A DNA stretch of 64,000 nt from Tetradesmus obliquus (Eukaryota > Chlorophyta > Chlorophyceae > Sphaeropleales > Scenedesmaceae). The notes beneath the pieces were generated by a model. It searched no databases and was not told where the DNA came from. It worked only from the letters and a program-made list of their open reading frames with translations. The position numbers and the translations under genes were made by a program. Shown here piece after piece: positions 25,916 through 37,279 of the stretch; position 1 is the first letter of the stretch; each line of letters starts with the position of its first letter. Where the stretch lies: the NCBI GenBank assembly GCA_030272155.1, contig CP126200.1, positions 5,220,001 to 5,284,000 of the forward strand, given 5' to 3'.

Positions 25916-27314
25916 GAGGCAGCAGGTGATAATATCAGCATGACTGAGCTGCTGAAGCTGGTGAGTGGCAGCGGCTGGGCTGGGCTAGGCTAGTGTCACT
26001 AGGCACTGCTGCGATGGCGTCACCTGGCAATGCTGTGCTGGTGTCACTAGTGATTGCTGTCCTGGTGTCCCTAACAACTGATGTGATGCAGCGGATAGTT
26101 TTGCTGTACTGCTATCACTCACAGCACCTGGTGAGCCACCTTAGAGTTCCCACCACGCTCAATTGCGGACCTCGCATTAGTTGCACTTGCGCTTGTGTGG
26201 CCGCACAAGTGCCACACGCAGCCAGCTGTTTGAAAAATTGTCCTTTGCTGCTGCTACATATGTGGCTGCATAGGTGCGCAAATTGATGGTCAAGATTGAT
26301 CAGCAGCAGCAGGAGCAGCAGCAGAATGAAGAGGAGCAGCAAGCAGGCAGCAGCAGCGCTGCTGAGCAGCAGCAGCTGGACAAGCTGCTGCACAATCTCA
26401 TTTGCATTCTTGGAAGCGCGTCTGTGTTCAAGCGCAGCGAGCATATCAATGATGCTTGGAGGCTGCTGGTAGGGCGCACAGCCTCCATGCTGGAGCACGT
26501 GGTGCATGTGAAGCTCGTGCACAACAAGGCAGTCTCAGGCTGGAGAGATGACAGTGTGGAAAACTTGTGGCGGGTAGCTATTGACCTGCTGTGGAGTGAG
26601 ATAGACATCTTCGGCCCGCTGCTGATGGTGGCGGCTGAGGAAACAGCAGCAGCAGCAGCAGCAGCAGCAGGAGTAGGAGCACAGGGCACGCATAGTACAG
26701 GCAAGGCAGAGGAAGCAGCAGCAGCAGCAGCAGCAGCAGATCAGCTGCCAGCTGCCAGTGCAGCGACAGCTCCTGCTGCTAGCACCCCGCAGCTGCTCAG
26801 CCTGTATGTAAGCGCTGTGAAGGTGCTGGCTGTGCATGCTCCTCATCCCTATGCAGCAATGAATGCTGCCGAAAGCAGGGTGGGCACCAATGCAGCGCGC
26901 GTGCTGGAGCATATTCAGCACGCTGCAGCAGCAATGCTGCTTGGCGCCTCGCCTGCAGAACCTCTTGCAAAGGGGCGGCCGCGCAGCATCAGCAGCTTGT
27001 CAGGTGGCCTGCCCTGGGCGCTGCTGCTGCTGCTGCTGTCGCCTGCATCTGGGTCTGACGTGGCTGCAGCAGGCCTCGCAACGGCTGCTGGCAGCAGCAT
27101 TGAATCAAGGAAGCCGTAGCAACGGCGGTGGACGGCAGCAGCGGCAGCAGCAGTCCTGGGGTGACACAGCAAATCAAGATCTGCTGTATGACGCAGTGGA
27201 GTCACTAGGGCAGCTGCTTGACGGGCTGCATGTGCTGCAGCTGGTGCTTGGCAGCTGGTGTGCGCCAGCAGCAGAAGCTGCAGCGGCTGGCAAGCAGGCT
27301 GCAGCAGCAGCAAT
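25142..27314 (+). pseudogene. MYND-family pseudogene, copy 2
   Basis: It begins with a proper ATG (25142) and an exon-1 peptide close to copy 1 (shared SLTQAQYTSL-type and VAEDVEQALGR segments). A TAG at 25376-25378 replaces the AAG lysine codon of copy 1. The counterpart of most of copy 1 exon 2, about 1 kb, is missing between about 25400 and 25520. A frameshift precedes the block equivalent to MLLEAAHNLW at 25574. The donor at 25961 and the acceptor ending at 26273 are conserved. The exon from 26274 (VRKLMVKIDQQQ onward) matches copy 1 exon 3, then shifts frame in the CTG run near 27040. The 3' part, including the MYND finger, is gone, replaced at about 27315 by an inverted exon-1 copy. A run of 16 CAG triplets (Ser) lies at 25867-25914. 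Confidence 0.88.
25867..25914. repeat. (CAG)16 microsatellite
   Basis: An uninterrupted run of 16 CAG/AGC triplets, read as poly-Ser in the frame of the MYND pseudogene. Copy 1 has only four Ser codons at the equivalent place (22143-22154). Confidence 0.95.
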
Positions 27315-27538
27315 GCAGAGCCTGGCATTCTGGGGTTGCGGCCCAGGGCCTGCTCCACATCTTCTGCTACTTGTGAAAGTGAGGCGTATTGTGCCTGGGA
27401 CATGCCACTGCTGCCCCGGCTGCTCCAGCGCCCGGCTGTTGTTGCTGCTGCTGCTACTGCTGCTGCTGCCAGAGGCTCCAGCGTCTCTGCAACTCGAAGC
27501 CATATCGCCTGTATTGCGGTTTGTTCCGATTGACTCAT
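27315..27538 (-). pseudogene. Inverted exon-1 fragment of a third MYND-family copy
   Basis: On the minus strand an ATG at 27538 opens a peptide like the first exon of copy 2: MSQSEQ start, AIWLRVAETLEPL, a SQAQYASL segment and VAEDVEQALGRNPRMPG. Similarity stops at about 27315 within a GCA-repeat tract, where the sequence passes into the opposite-strand body of copy 2. Its upstream flank (27539-28115) is the right arm of the inverted repeat. No other exons of this copy are present, so it is a truncated relic. Confidence 0.85.
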
Positions 27539-28115
27539 TGTTTCGTATCAAAGGCAGTTGTAAAGAGTTGGGGCGCCCGGCGAAAAAAATAAGTGTAGCA
27601 GCCTGACGGAAAAGCGACTGTTGCAACCCTGAAGCATTGCAGCGAAATCTAACACTCTTTGAAATATTTAACAGTCGGAAGCGCATGCATTGGTTGCTGA
27701 CCGCTGCAGTTGCGCACACCACCATCGATAGAACATGGTCGGATGTGAGATGACTACCTCGTAGTGTGCGAACACCCTTTTAGATCAGCTGAACTCGGTC
27801 GCAGAACCAGCATATTCTTGATGCAACTCTCAAAAATAACTGTGTGAAGCGCTGATCAGCGGGACCCACCATCGGCGTTGCTGCACTTCCCTGTGCACGG
27901 GCGAGTCAGCCAGAACTTCAGTGGCAGTATATTGAAGTCAGTTGTAGTGCCTACTGCTGAAACATCTGGCCTCCTCGGTGTTGGTAAACGCGATGAATTC
28001 AAGACAATTGCTTCAGAAAGTCACATGAGAAGGCAAGGGCCATGCGTTACTGCGCAGCTTGTGAAGGCTGGGGACTGTCAACCGCATGTGCAGCAGGTGG
28101 CAGCCTGCTGGACCC
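27315..28115 (-). repeat. Right arm of the inverted repeat
   Basis: Reverse complement of 24598-25356, diverged, covering exon 1 plus about 575 bp of 5' flank. The outer end is near 28115, at the block GCAGGTGGCAGCCTGC. Confidence 0.85.
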
Positions 28116-29110
28116 ATGCCAAGTGGACAGACACAAGCCTTTGCTAGCCATGGCGCATCCACGCAAAACCAATACCAGCGATTGTTGTGCTGCAACAGCA
28201 GCAGCTGCTGCCTGTCACGCTGTTCATGGACACAAAGGCGTGCGGGGATGCAAGCTCCAGCGATGTGCATTGCATGGCAGGCATGTCCTTGCTCACTCTG
28301 CTGTGACAATAACACAACCCCAGCTGTGCAAGAGCAACAATCAACGAATGCCTGACCTGCATCAACAACCATACCCCTGAAACAGTGATTCAGGCAACTG
28401 GCGTGCAGACAAACGTGGCCACAAGGGGTTCACAAACCTGCAATGTTGCTGATAATAGGCGTGCGCATGCATTTGAGGTACTACAGCTATACAAATGCAG
28501 TTTGTGCAATGGCCACAAACAGCACACATCTCATTTCATCAAACTGCCTCTCATACACAATGTACATGGTCATCATGGTGCGGCTTGCGTGCTGCACACT
28601 GCAAGGACAGTTGCAGCATAGCCGGCACCAATATGCACAACACACAACTACATAAACCAGACACACCACATGGATTGACAACTGCCGCCCAGTTTTCATC
28701 AGGAGCAACAACCGTGCTACGGTGCAACCTGATCCAGTGTAAGTCCACGCTCAGTGGGCGCGTGCTGGCATTTGCTGTTAGCAGAATGCAGCAGAACAGA
28801 TCATGCGCGTCTTCTTTCACATCCGTTGTCTAAAACCAGTAGCCAAAGGGCCGTGTGGCCACTGCAAGCCAGCCACATGCATTACCTCCGACCCTCGCAC
28901 ACAGCGGCACCTACTGCTGGCCGCTACCCTTGCAAATTCAACCACCACCACTTGCCATCCAGCTGCAACTCAAAGGTGCAACATCTCATACACAAGACAA
29001 GACAAGACACGTCGCCAGTTCATGTCTTGCCATCGGCTCCTGCCCCTGCTCTGCAGTCCCTGTGCCGCTGCCAGCGCTCCACAACCTTCATACAAACTTC
29101 AACCAACCCT
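28116..29110. other. Intergenic region and probable 3' UTR of the giant gene
   Basis: No open frame here looks coding. The right-hand part presumably holds the 3' untranslated region of the minus-strand gene ending at 29111. I found no clear TGTAA signal on that strand. Confidence 0.4.
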
Positions 29111-29680
29111 TCACTCATCATGGTCCGTTGCCCCCTCCCCAGCAACAACATCCTCACCAACCGCAACCTCAGCCACAGCTGCATCACCCGCAGCCGTGTC
29201 TGCTGCTGCTGCATCCGCATTCACATCCGCGCTGCCCTGCTTGGCCCTCAGGCCCCCAAATAGGTAGCTGACCATGCCAGCCACAGCACTGCCGTGCTTT
29301 GCAAGCCCCGACTGAGCTGATGCATCAGTAGCTTCATGCAGCGGTGGGCAGTCTGGCAGCTCCGGCAGCTCTGCAAGAGGCACGCTGTCGTCCCCTTCCT
29401 CCTCATCAACATCATCAACCTGCTGCTGCTGCTGCTGCTCAACTCCCCATTCACCACTTGTGGGTTCAGCTGCTGAGCCGACAGCTATCACAGCGGGCGC
29501 TACAAAGGAGGATTCGTCCTCGCGTGGCTGGCGCCCTGCTGCTGCATCTGCGGCGCTGCTGCTGCTGCTGCTGCCGGCGCTGCCTTCCTCAACACCCTGA
29601 GGCCCCTCCTCAAACTCAGCACTGCTGCTGCAGGGGCCGCCAGCATCAGCATAGCTGACAGCGGAGATGTAGGACTCTCC

Positions 29681-29721
<41 letters not shown>

Positions 29722-30620
29722 TACCTGCTGCTGACTTGTTGGTGCTGTAGGGCGAGGCTGCTCCTCCCTGCGCTGCTGCTGCAGCCGCTGCAGCTGCACT
29801 TGCAGCTGCTGCTGGTGCAACCACGGCTCCTGCAGAGCCCCTAGAGCGCCAGGGAGCCGAGTCTGCTGCTGCTGCTGCTGCTGCTGCTGAGTCGGCGCGG
29901 TTGACTGCATATGATGTCTCAAGAAAAAACTGTTCGGGGCGTTCCAGTGTGGTGCCGGCGCGCCAAGGTGCCGCTGCTGCATCTCTGCTGCCCACGGGAA
30001 GCTGTGGCTCACGAAAACACATGACAGAGCGCTGCGGCATGGCATTGAATGGTGCTGCTGCGCCCACATAGTCTGCTGGCTCAGCTGCAGCAGCAGCAGC
30101 TGCTGCCGGCTCAGCTGCTCCTCTGCCCGCTGTCTCAGCAGCAGCAGCAGCGCCACCACCAGCAACAGCAGATGCCGTAGCTTCACGAGTGTCTGCTGAC
30201 TCAGCATCAGCAGCATCAGCAGCAGCATGCGTGCTGTCACCCTGGCTCAGCAGCCGTGCCAACCGCTCCCTCACTGATGGCCGCCCAGCCAGCACAGCAG
30301 CAGCATCCCTGCTGCGTGCTGCTGCCGCGCTGCTGCTGCTGGTGCCAGCAGCATCAGCAGCGCCAAATGCGCGGGGGCTTAGGCCTGTTGCTGGTGTGTG
30401 CTGGCCTGGTGTTGTGCCAGGGCTCATGGTGCTGACTGTCTCACTGATGCTGATGCGGTGAGAGCTGAGGCGGGCAATCTGAGGCGCCTCGCCTGCTGCT
30501 GCTGGAGGCACGATCTCGCTGCCGCTGTCGCTGCTGCTGCCATCCTCGCTGCCACTGGCAGCTGACTCATCGTCATGCTGCACAGTGCCAGCTGCTGCAG
30601 CAAAGCCACTGACGCCTACA

Positions 30621-30661
<41 letters not shown>

Positions 30662-32180
30662 AGAAGGACTGCTGTCGTTTGCAGCTGGTTGGTGCTGCTG
30701 CCCATTGAAGGCGCTCGTCGCCGCTGCAGCAAAGCCGGTGACACCAGGTGCTGCTGCTGCTGCATTGGAGGCTGACTCTCTGTCCTGTGGCTGCGTCAGC
30801 AAATCAGGATCAGCAGCAGCAGCAGCAACAACACCCGCTGTTGTAGCAGCCACACCCTGATGCCTGTCCTCCTCAGCCGCAGCAGCTGCACTGCTGCTGA
30901 TGGTGCCAGCTGGAAGAGGCCGGCTGCTGCTACGCTGCTGCAGACCCTGGGTATTGCTGCTGCTGCTGCTGTCAACACTGAAGCTGCCCATGAACATGGC
31001 TTTCAGTGCTGACACGCGCGAGCCAATGCCCCAGGAGGGTACTGCAGCTGCGTCTTGCAGCTGCTGCTGCTCCTGCTCCTGCAGCTCCTGCAGGCGCTGC
31101 TCGTGCAGGTGCAGCTGCGGCTGCTGCTGCTGCTGCTGCTGCTGCAGCTGCTGCCGTGCCTTGTGACCCCTGAAGGCTGCTTGAATCCTCGTGGCGGCTG
31201 CAGCCTCGTCAGCTGTCACAGATAGTGCCGCAGTTGTGCTAGCACCACTGCGTACACCATTCTGCTCAGTGCTCTCAGCTGCAGGGCTGGCAGTTGCATC
31301 ATCTGCGCCTCCTGTGCCTGCTGCACTAGTGCCTGCTGCGGCCCCTGCTGTGACTGCTGCTGCTGCCGCTGCTGCGCTGAGCACTGCAGCGGACAAGCCT
31401 GCATCGGCATAGCTGCTGGTGCTGCTGCTGCCCTCAACTGGCACCTCCTGCAGCTGGTCACCATCTATGCTGCTTGCTCCATCAAAGCCAGATGTTGGCG
31501 CGAGCATGGCATCCCTGCTGTCATTCTCAACATCTGCAGCGCCCCTGCTTATGACGTCGCCCACATCTGCAGCGCCCCTGCTTATGACGTCGCCCACATC
31601 TGCAGCTGCCACTTCCTCACCCACACTTAACTCGAGCCTGCTGCTGCTGGTGTCAGCCGCTGCAGCTCCAGTCAGGCCCCTGGAAGCAACTGCTGGGAGT
31701 ACCACAGCGCTGCTGTCGCTGCTGCTGCTTGCACTGCCGAGCAGCATGGCCTTCAGTACTGACACGCGCGAGCCAATGCCCCAGGAGGGTGCTGCTGCTG
31801 CTGCTGCTGTTGCAGCCGCATCATGCTCCGCCGCGGCGTCAGCAGCTGCCTGTTGCTGCCGCTGCTGCTGCTGCTCCCGCTGCTGCAGCAGCAGTTGCCT
31901 TGCCTGGTAGCGGCGGAAGGCTGCTTGGATGATCTTTGTAGCTGCTGCTGCCTCATCCTTAGTTGCGTCAACTGCAGCTGCAGCTACACCAGCACTGCTT
32001 GGGTGATCATTTTGCAGGCTGCTGTGCCCACCAGCGTCTGGAGCTGCTGCTGTTGCTGCTGCTGCTGCTGTGGTGACATCTGACTCCAGATCAACTTCCA
32101 CAAAGGGTGCGGCAACTGCAGCGTCAGTGCTGCTTGCTGCATCATCAGCTTGAAGCGACGCACCTGCAGCTGCGGCAGTA

Positions 32181-32211
<31 letters not shown>

Positions 32212-33016
32212 CTGGCTCTCCGTGCATGGCTCTTGCTGACCTGCTGCTGCTGCTGCTGCTGTCAATGCTGGTGCTGCCTAGCAGCATGGCCTTCAGTGCT
32301 GACACGCGCGAGCCAATGCCCCAAGAAGGCGCTGCTGCTGCTGCTGCTGCTGCTGCATCCACATCTGCACTGCTGGGAGCAGCAGCTGCTGCAGTACATA
32401 CACCACCAGCAGCAGCAGCAGCAGCATTTTCAGCAGCATCTGCTGCGGCTGCGCTGCTGCTGGCAGCATCACCTCCTTCAAGGTTGTTACGGCTGCTGCC
32501 GCTGCTGCTGGCATACGCCACAGCATCAGCTGCCTCACTGCTACCTGCCTGTTCCGGTGCTGGCTCGATCTCTGCTACAGCAGCAGCAGCACGTGCACCA
32601 GTAGCCAAGGCATATGCCTCATCCATTGACAGAGCCCTGCTGGCGGTTAATGCAGCAGCAGCAGCAGCAGCAGCGCCTGATGATGCCTCGTACATCTGTA
32701 CCTCTGCTGCTACTGCTGAATCAGCAGGAGCCACATGAGCAGCAGCAAAAGCTTCCTCAAAGCTCGGGCCACGGTCAGCGGCAGCTGCAGCTGCATCACT
32801 GCTTACTGCTGGCACAGCAGCCGTATCTGCCGGTACTGCTGCTGCATCGTCACCTGCCTCATCTGCTGCTGCCGCTGCATCTCCAGCAGCAGCTAACACC
32901 TCAGCACCAGCGCTGCTGCTGCTGTCGCTCTCGCTGCTGCTGTCGCTATCCATCGCAGTGCGTCGGCGCCATGAGGCCCTCGTGTAGAGGATGCGCTCTG
33001 CAGGGGGGCTCCCGCC

Positions 33017-33052
<36 letters not shown>

Positions 33053-34315
33053 AGATGTTTCTGTCTGATCTTCAGGCATACCAGCAGTCGCTGCTGCTGC
33101 CACTGCTGCTGCAGTGCCTGCCGCAAGGACGGCAGTAGTTGGTAAGCCACGCGCATTGTCATCTGGTGCGTCAGTTGAAGGTGCTGCTGCTTCTGTCTGT
33201 GCAGCAGAGGCTGCAAGGGCATCCGGCTTGGCCCAGCTGCTGCTGCTGCCCAGCAGCATGGCCTTCAGTGCTGATACGCGCGAGCCAATGCCCCAGGACT
33301 CCCCAGAAGCAGCAGCAGACTGCTGCAGCTGCTGCTGCTCCTGCTCCTGGAGCTGCTGCAGGCGCTGCTCGTGCAGGTGCAGCTGCGGCTGCTGCTGCTG
33401 TTGCTGCTGCAGCTGCTGCCGTGACTTGTGGCCCCTGAAAGCTGCCTGAATCCTTGTGGCAGCTGCAGCCTCTTCAGCTGTAGCTGCCTCTGGTAAAGTT
33501 GGCAGTCCAGCTTGAGCTGCAGCTGCAGCATCAGCAGAGGCACTGCTGCTGCTGCTGCCGCTTGACAGCTGTGCAGAACGGGGGCTGGGCATAGCCCTCA
33601 CTCCCGGGACAGATGCCGCAACAGCAGCCAGAGCCTCGAGCGACGCCTTGGCAGCAGCAACAGACGACTGCCGCACCAGCGATGGCCCGCGCGGGCTGTC
33701 TGCTGCTGCTGCTGTTGCTGCGGCAGCGTCACCGCTGAGGTTGCGGCTCAGCACACTGTGCAATGCAGCAACCTGGCTGCTAGTGCGGCTGGGAGCTGGG
33801 CTTGACTCATTGCTGCCGCTAATGCTGCTGTAGCGAGGGCTACCAAACTGCCTGAGCCTGTCGCTGCGAAGCTTGGCTGAGGCTTCCGTGGTGGCTGCAA
33901 GCGTTAGCAGCGACGCCTTGGCTGCTGCAAACGCTGACTGTGCCGCTGCTGCATCTGCGTCAGCGTCTGCTGCTGCTGCTGGGACGCGGCCAGCACTCAG
34001 CTGCGTGTTGAGCCTCCTAGCAGCACTGCTGCTGCCAGATGCTGCTGCTGCTGCTGCTGGCGCCTCTGCTGGTTCATACAGTGCGGCAAGCCTGCCGACG
34101 GCCCTGCTGTCGGTGCCAGCTGCATCACCGGCTGCTGCTGGCGGCTGAAGGTATGCTGGCAGGGATGTGTTACAGCCTAGTGGCTGCCTTGTCACAACAC
34201 CAGCATCAACAGACACTAGACCACCGCCATCAGCAGCAGTGCCAGAAGCAGCTGCTGCCTCAAGGCTGAAACGGCTCGGCCCAGCAGCACCTGCTGCAGA
34301 CTGCTGAGCAGCAGT

Positions 34316-34346
<31 letters not shown>

Positions 34347-34955
34347 GCGCGTGCGCTGCCGTCAGATGCTGCTCCATCAAGCGATGACCTGGCAGAGTCA
34401 ATCTCTTGCCACGCCTCAGGAGGCAATGCAGCAGTGACACCTGCTGCTACAGCCGGCTTCATCAGAGGCTTGTGGGCAGTGCGGCTGCAGTAGCTGCTGC
34501 TGATACCCTCCAGCGCTGCTGCAGCTGCTGCTGCACGTGAGGCGCTTACCCAGCTCGGGGAGGTGGGGTCGGAGTTTGCTGCTGCTGCTGTGCTGGCTAG
34601 GTGCCTGGATGCGTCAATGCTACGCCTGCTGCTGCTGCTGCTGCTGCCGCCGCCGTCAGTGCTGCGCCTGGCAGCTGCTGCGTCGCCACTACTGGCAGAT
34701 ACAAAGGCAGCAGCAGCAGGCGCCGCAGCGGTGCGGCTGCCAGCAGCAGATGAGGCGGTGTCGTCCATGTCTGCTGTGTCTGCTGCAGTGCCCCATGCAT
34801 CAAAGCTCAGCACCGCTGCACTTGCGTGATCCAGATCTGCCTCTGGTCCATTTGCAGCAGCAGGCCAGCTGCTGACATCAGCGTCATCTTGCAGCTGATC
34901 CTCTGCTGCTGCTGCTGCTGCTGCTGGTAAGCCAGCGCCAGCAGCTGTGAAGAGA

Positions 34956-34988
<33 letters not shown>

Positions 34989-35377
34989 TCATCCTCAGCA
35001 GTGTACTCAAATGCAGGCAGTCCGCCTGCTGCATCTGCAGCAACTACCCCATTGCCATGCCCGCGTGCACGTGCCACGGCTGCAGCATATGCTGCGCCAA
35101 CAACACTGCCCTCAGCTGCATTAGTTTCTGCATTTGCGCGTGCGCGAGCCACTGCAGCAGCATATGCTGCTGCAGCTGCACTGTCCTCGTCTGCATGCAT
35201 TGCATCTGCACGTGCGCGGGCCACTGCGGCAGCATACGCTGCGCTAGCCACATCTGCCTCAGCTGTGTCTGCTGCTTCTGGCCATGGCCCTGCTGCTGCT
35301 TGGCTTGCATCACCGGCAATGAGATCAAGTGCAGCAGCATCTCTGCTGTAGCTTGAGCGGCTGCTGGCTGCCGCAAG

Positions 35378-35415
<38 letters not shown>

Positions 35416-36202
35416 CCGCAGTCGTCGTGGGTGGCGAGCCACCTCTGTCAGCTGCAGCGCCCTGGTCAGCTGTTGCATCAATGTCAGCTGCTGCAGCCTG
35501 CTCAGCTGCAGCACCTTCCACCTGCACATCACTGCTGCTTGACATCAAGCTGCCTGCCCTAGCTAGCAGCATGGCCTTCAGTGCTGACACGCGCGAGCCA
35601 ATGCCCCAGGTCAGTGCAGCAGCGTCATCTTCTGTGGTGATTACTGTCGTGGTGGCTGCTGCCTCGTCTGACTCAGCCTGGCTGCCAAGCTGGTGCTGCT
35701 GCTGCAGCTGCTGCCGCACCCGGTGGCCCCTGAATACAGCCTGGATTTTGGCAGCTGCTGCTTCTTGCGCAAACTGCTGCTGCTGCTCTCGCTGCTGCTG
35801 CTGCAGCTGCTGCCGCACCCGGTGGCCCCTGAAGGTTGCTTGAATCTTTGCAGCTGCTGCTTCTTGTGCATCTTGTTGCTGCTGCTGCAGCTGCTGGCGC
35901 ACTCGATGACCCCTGAAGGTTGCTTGAATCTTGGCAGCAGCTGCATCCTGCTGCTGCTGCCGTTCCTGCTGCAGCTGCTGCCGCACCCTTTGCCCTTTGT
36001 AGACAGCCTGTATCTTGACAGCTGCTGCATGCTGCTGCAGCCGCTGCTGCTGCAGCTGCTGCCGCACCCGGTGGCCCTTGTAGGCAGCTTGCAGCTTTGT
36101 GGCTGCTGCTTCTTGCTGCTGCTGTTGCATCCGCTGCTGCTGCACCTGCTGGCGTACGCGATGACCCCTGAAGGTTGCTTGGATCTTAGCAGCAGCTGCA
36201 TC

Positions 36203-36235
<33 letters not shown>

Positions 36236-37279
36236 CAGCTGCTGGCGCTGGCGGTGGCCCGTGTAAGCAGCCTGAATCTTAGCGGCTGCTGCTTCCTGCT
36301 GCTGCAGCTGCTGCTGCTGCTGCTGCTGCTGCTTCAGCTGCTGGCGCAGCTGATGACCCCTGTAAGCAGCCTGAATCTTAGCGGCTGCTGCTTCTTGCTG
36401 CTGCTGCTTCAGCTGCTGGCGCAGCTGATGACCCCTGTAAGCAGCCTGAATCTTAGCGGCTGCTGCTTCTTGCTGCTGCTGCTTCAGCTGCTGGCGCAGC
36501 TGATGACCCCTGTAAGCAGCCTGAATCTTAGCGGCTGCTGCTTCTTGCTGCTGCTGCTTCAGCTGCTGGCGCAGCTGATGACCCCTGTAAGCAGCCTGGA
36601 TCCTCACTGCAGCTGCCTCATCTTCTGCGGGACCAGTCTCAGCGCCATCTGTTGCTGCTGCTGCTGTCATGCCTGCGGCTGTAGCTGCTCCGCCAAGTGC
36701 AGCTGCTGCCAGCAGCGCGGCTGAGCTGCTGTCCCTTTGAGCCTCCTCGAAGCTGCTTGCAGGGTACATCTGCTCATCAGACAGGCTGCTTCCAGCATAA
36801 GCAGCAGCAGCAGCAGCTTGTGTGCCAGCTTCAGCTGCATCTGGGTAGCTGCTGGCTGGGTACATCTGATCACCAGCAGCAGCCCCAGCAGCAGCATCGT
36901 GTTCTGCTGCTGCTGGCCACTCCACACCCTCTGCACTGCCAAGGCCAGTGCCAGGGTATGCTGCTGCTGCTGCCAAGCCGGCAATGTCAGCATCAAAATG
37001 CGCATGTGGGTAGCTGCTGCTGCTGCTGCTGTTGGGGGCTGTGCCCAAGGCAGCTGCTGAGTCAGCAGTGCCATCTGCTGCTGCAGGCCACTCTACTCTG
37101 TCTGCAGCGCTGATGCAAATTTCTGGGTAGCTTACTGCCTCAGGTGCCGGCGTAGACGCCAGAGTGCTGAGTGTAGATTGCAGAGGCGGCTGCTGCTGCT
37201 GCTGCTGCTGCTTTGCTGCACGGCGTTGCACCCTGGCTTGCCGGCGCTCGCCACGTGCATGCGAAGCAAACATGTGACC
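29111..37279 (-). other. Giant gene last exon 'D', IQ motifs and WGIGSRVSALKAM repeats
   Basis: This 2722-codon exon ends in TGA at 29113-29111. Eleven IQ motifs (AAKIQAAYRGHQLRQQL type, fitting IQxxxRGxxxR) stand in tandem at about 36610-35690, separated by poly-Gln. Three more lie near 33465-33405, 31940-31890 and 31190-31130. Five copies of WGIGSRVSALKAM(L/F)xx occur near 35610-35565, 33297-33250, 32327-32280, 31786-31740 and 31035-30985; four of them follow an IQ motif. Three YAAAVARARA repeats lie near 35260-35060. The rest is Ala/Ser/Gln-rich and presumably disordered, with a final GMVSYLFGGLRAKQ segment and an acidic tail. Confidence 0.82.

Noticed and set aside
30985..37279. Rubisco-linker (EPYC1-like) interpretation of the repeat motifs
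   Set aside because: The multivalent layout is similar in spirit, but the known linker motif residues and C-terminal WR signature are absent and the protein has membrane segments, so I do not claim this function.
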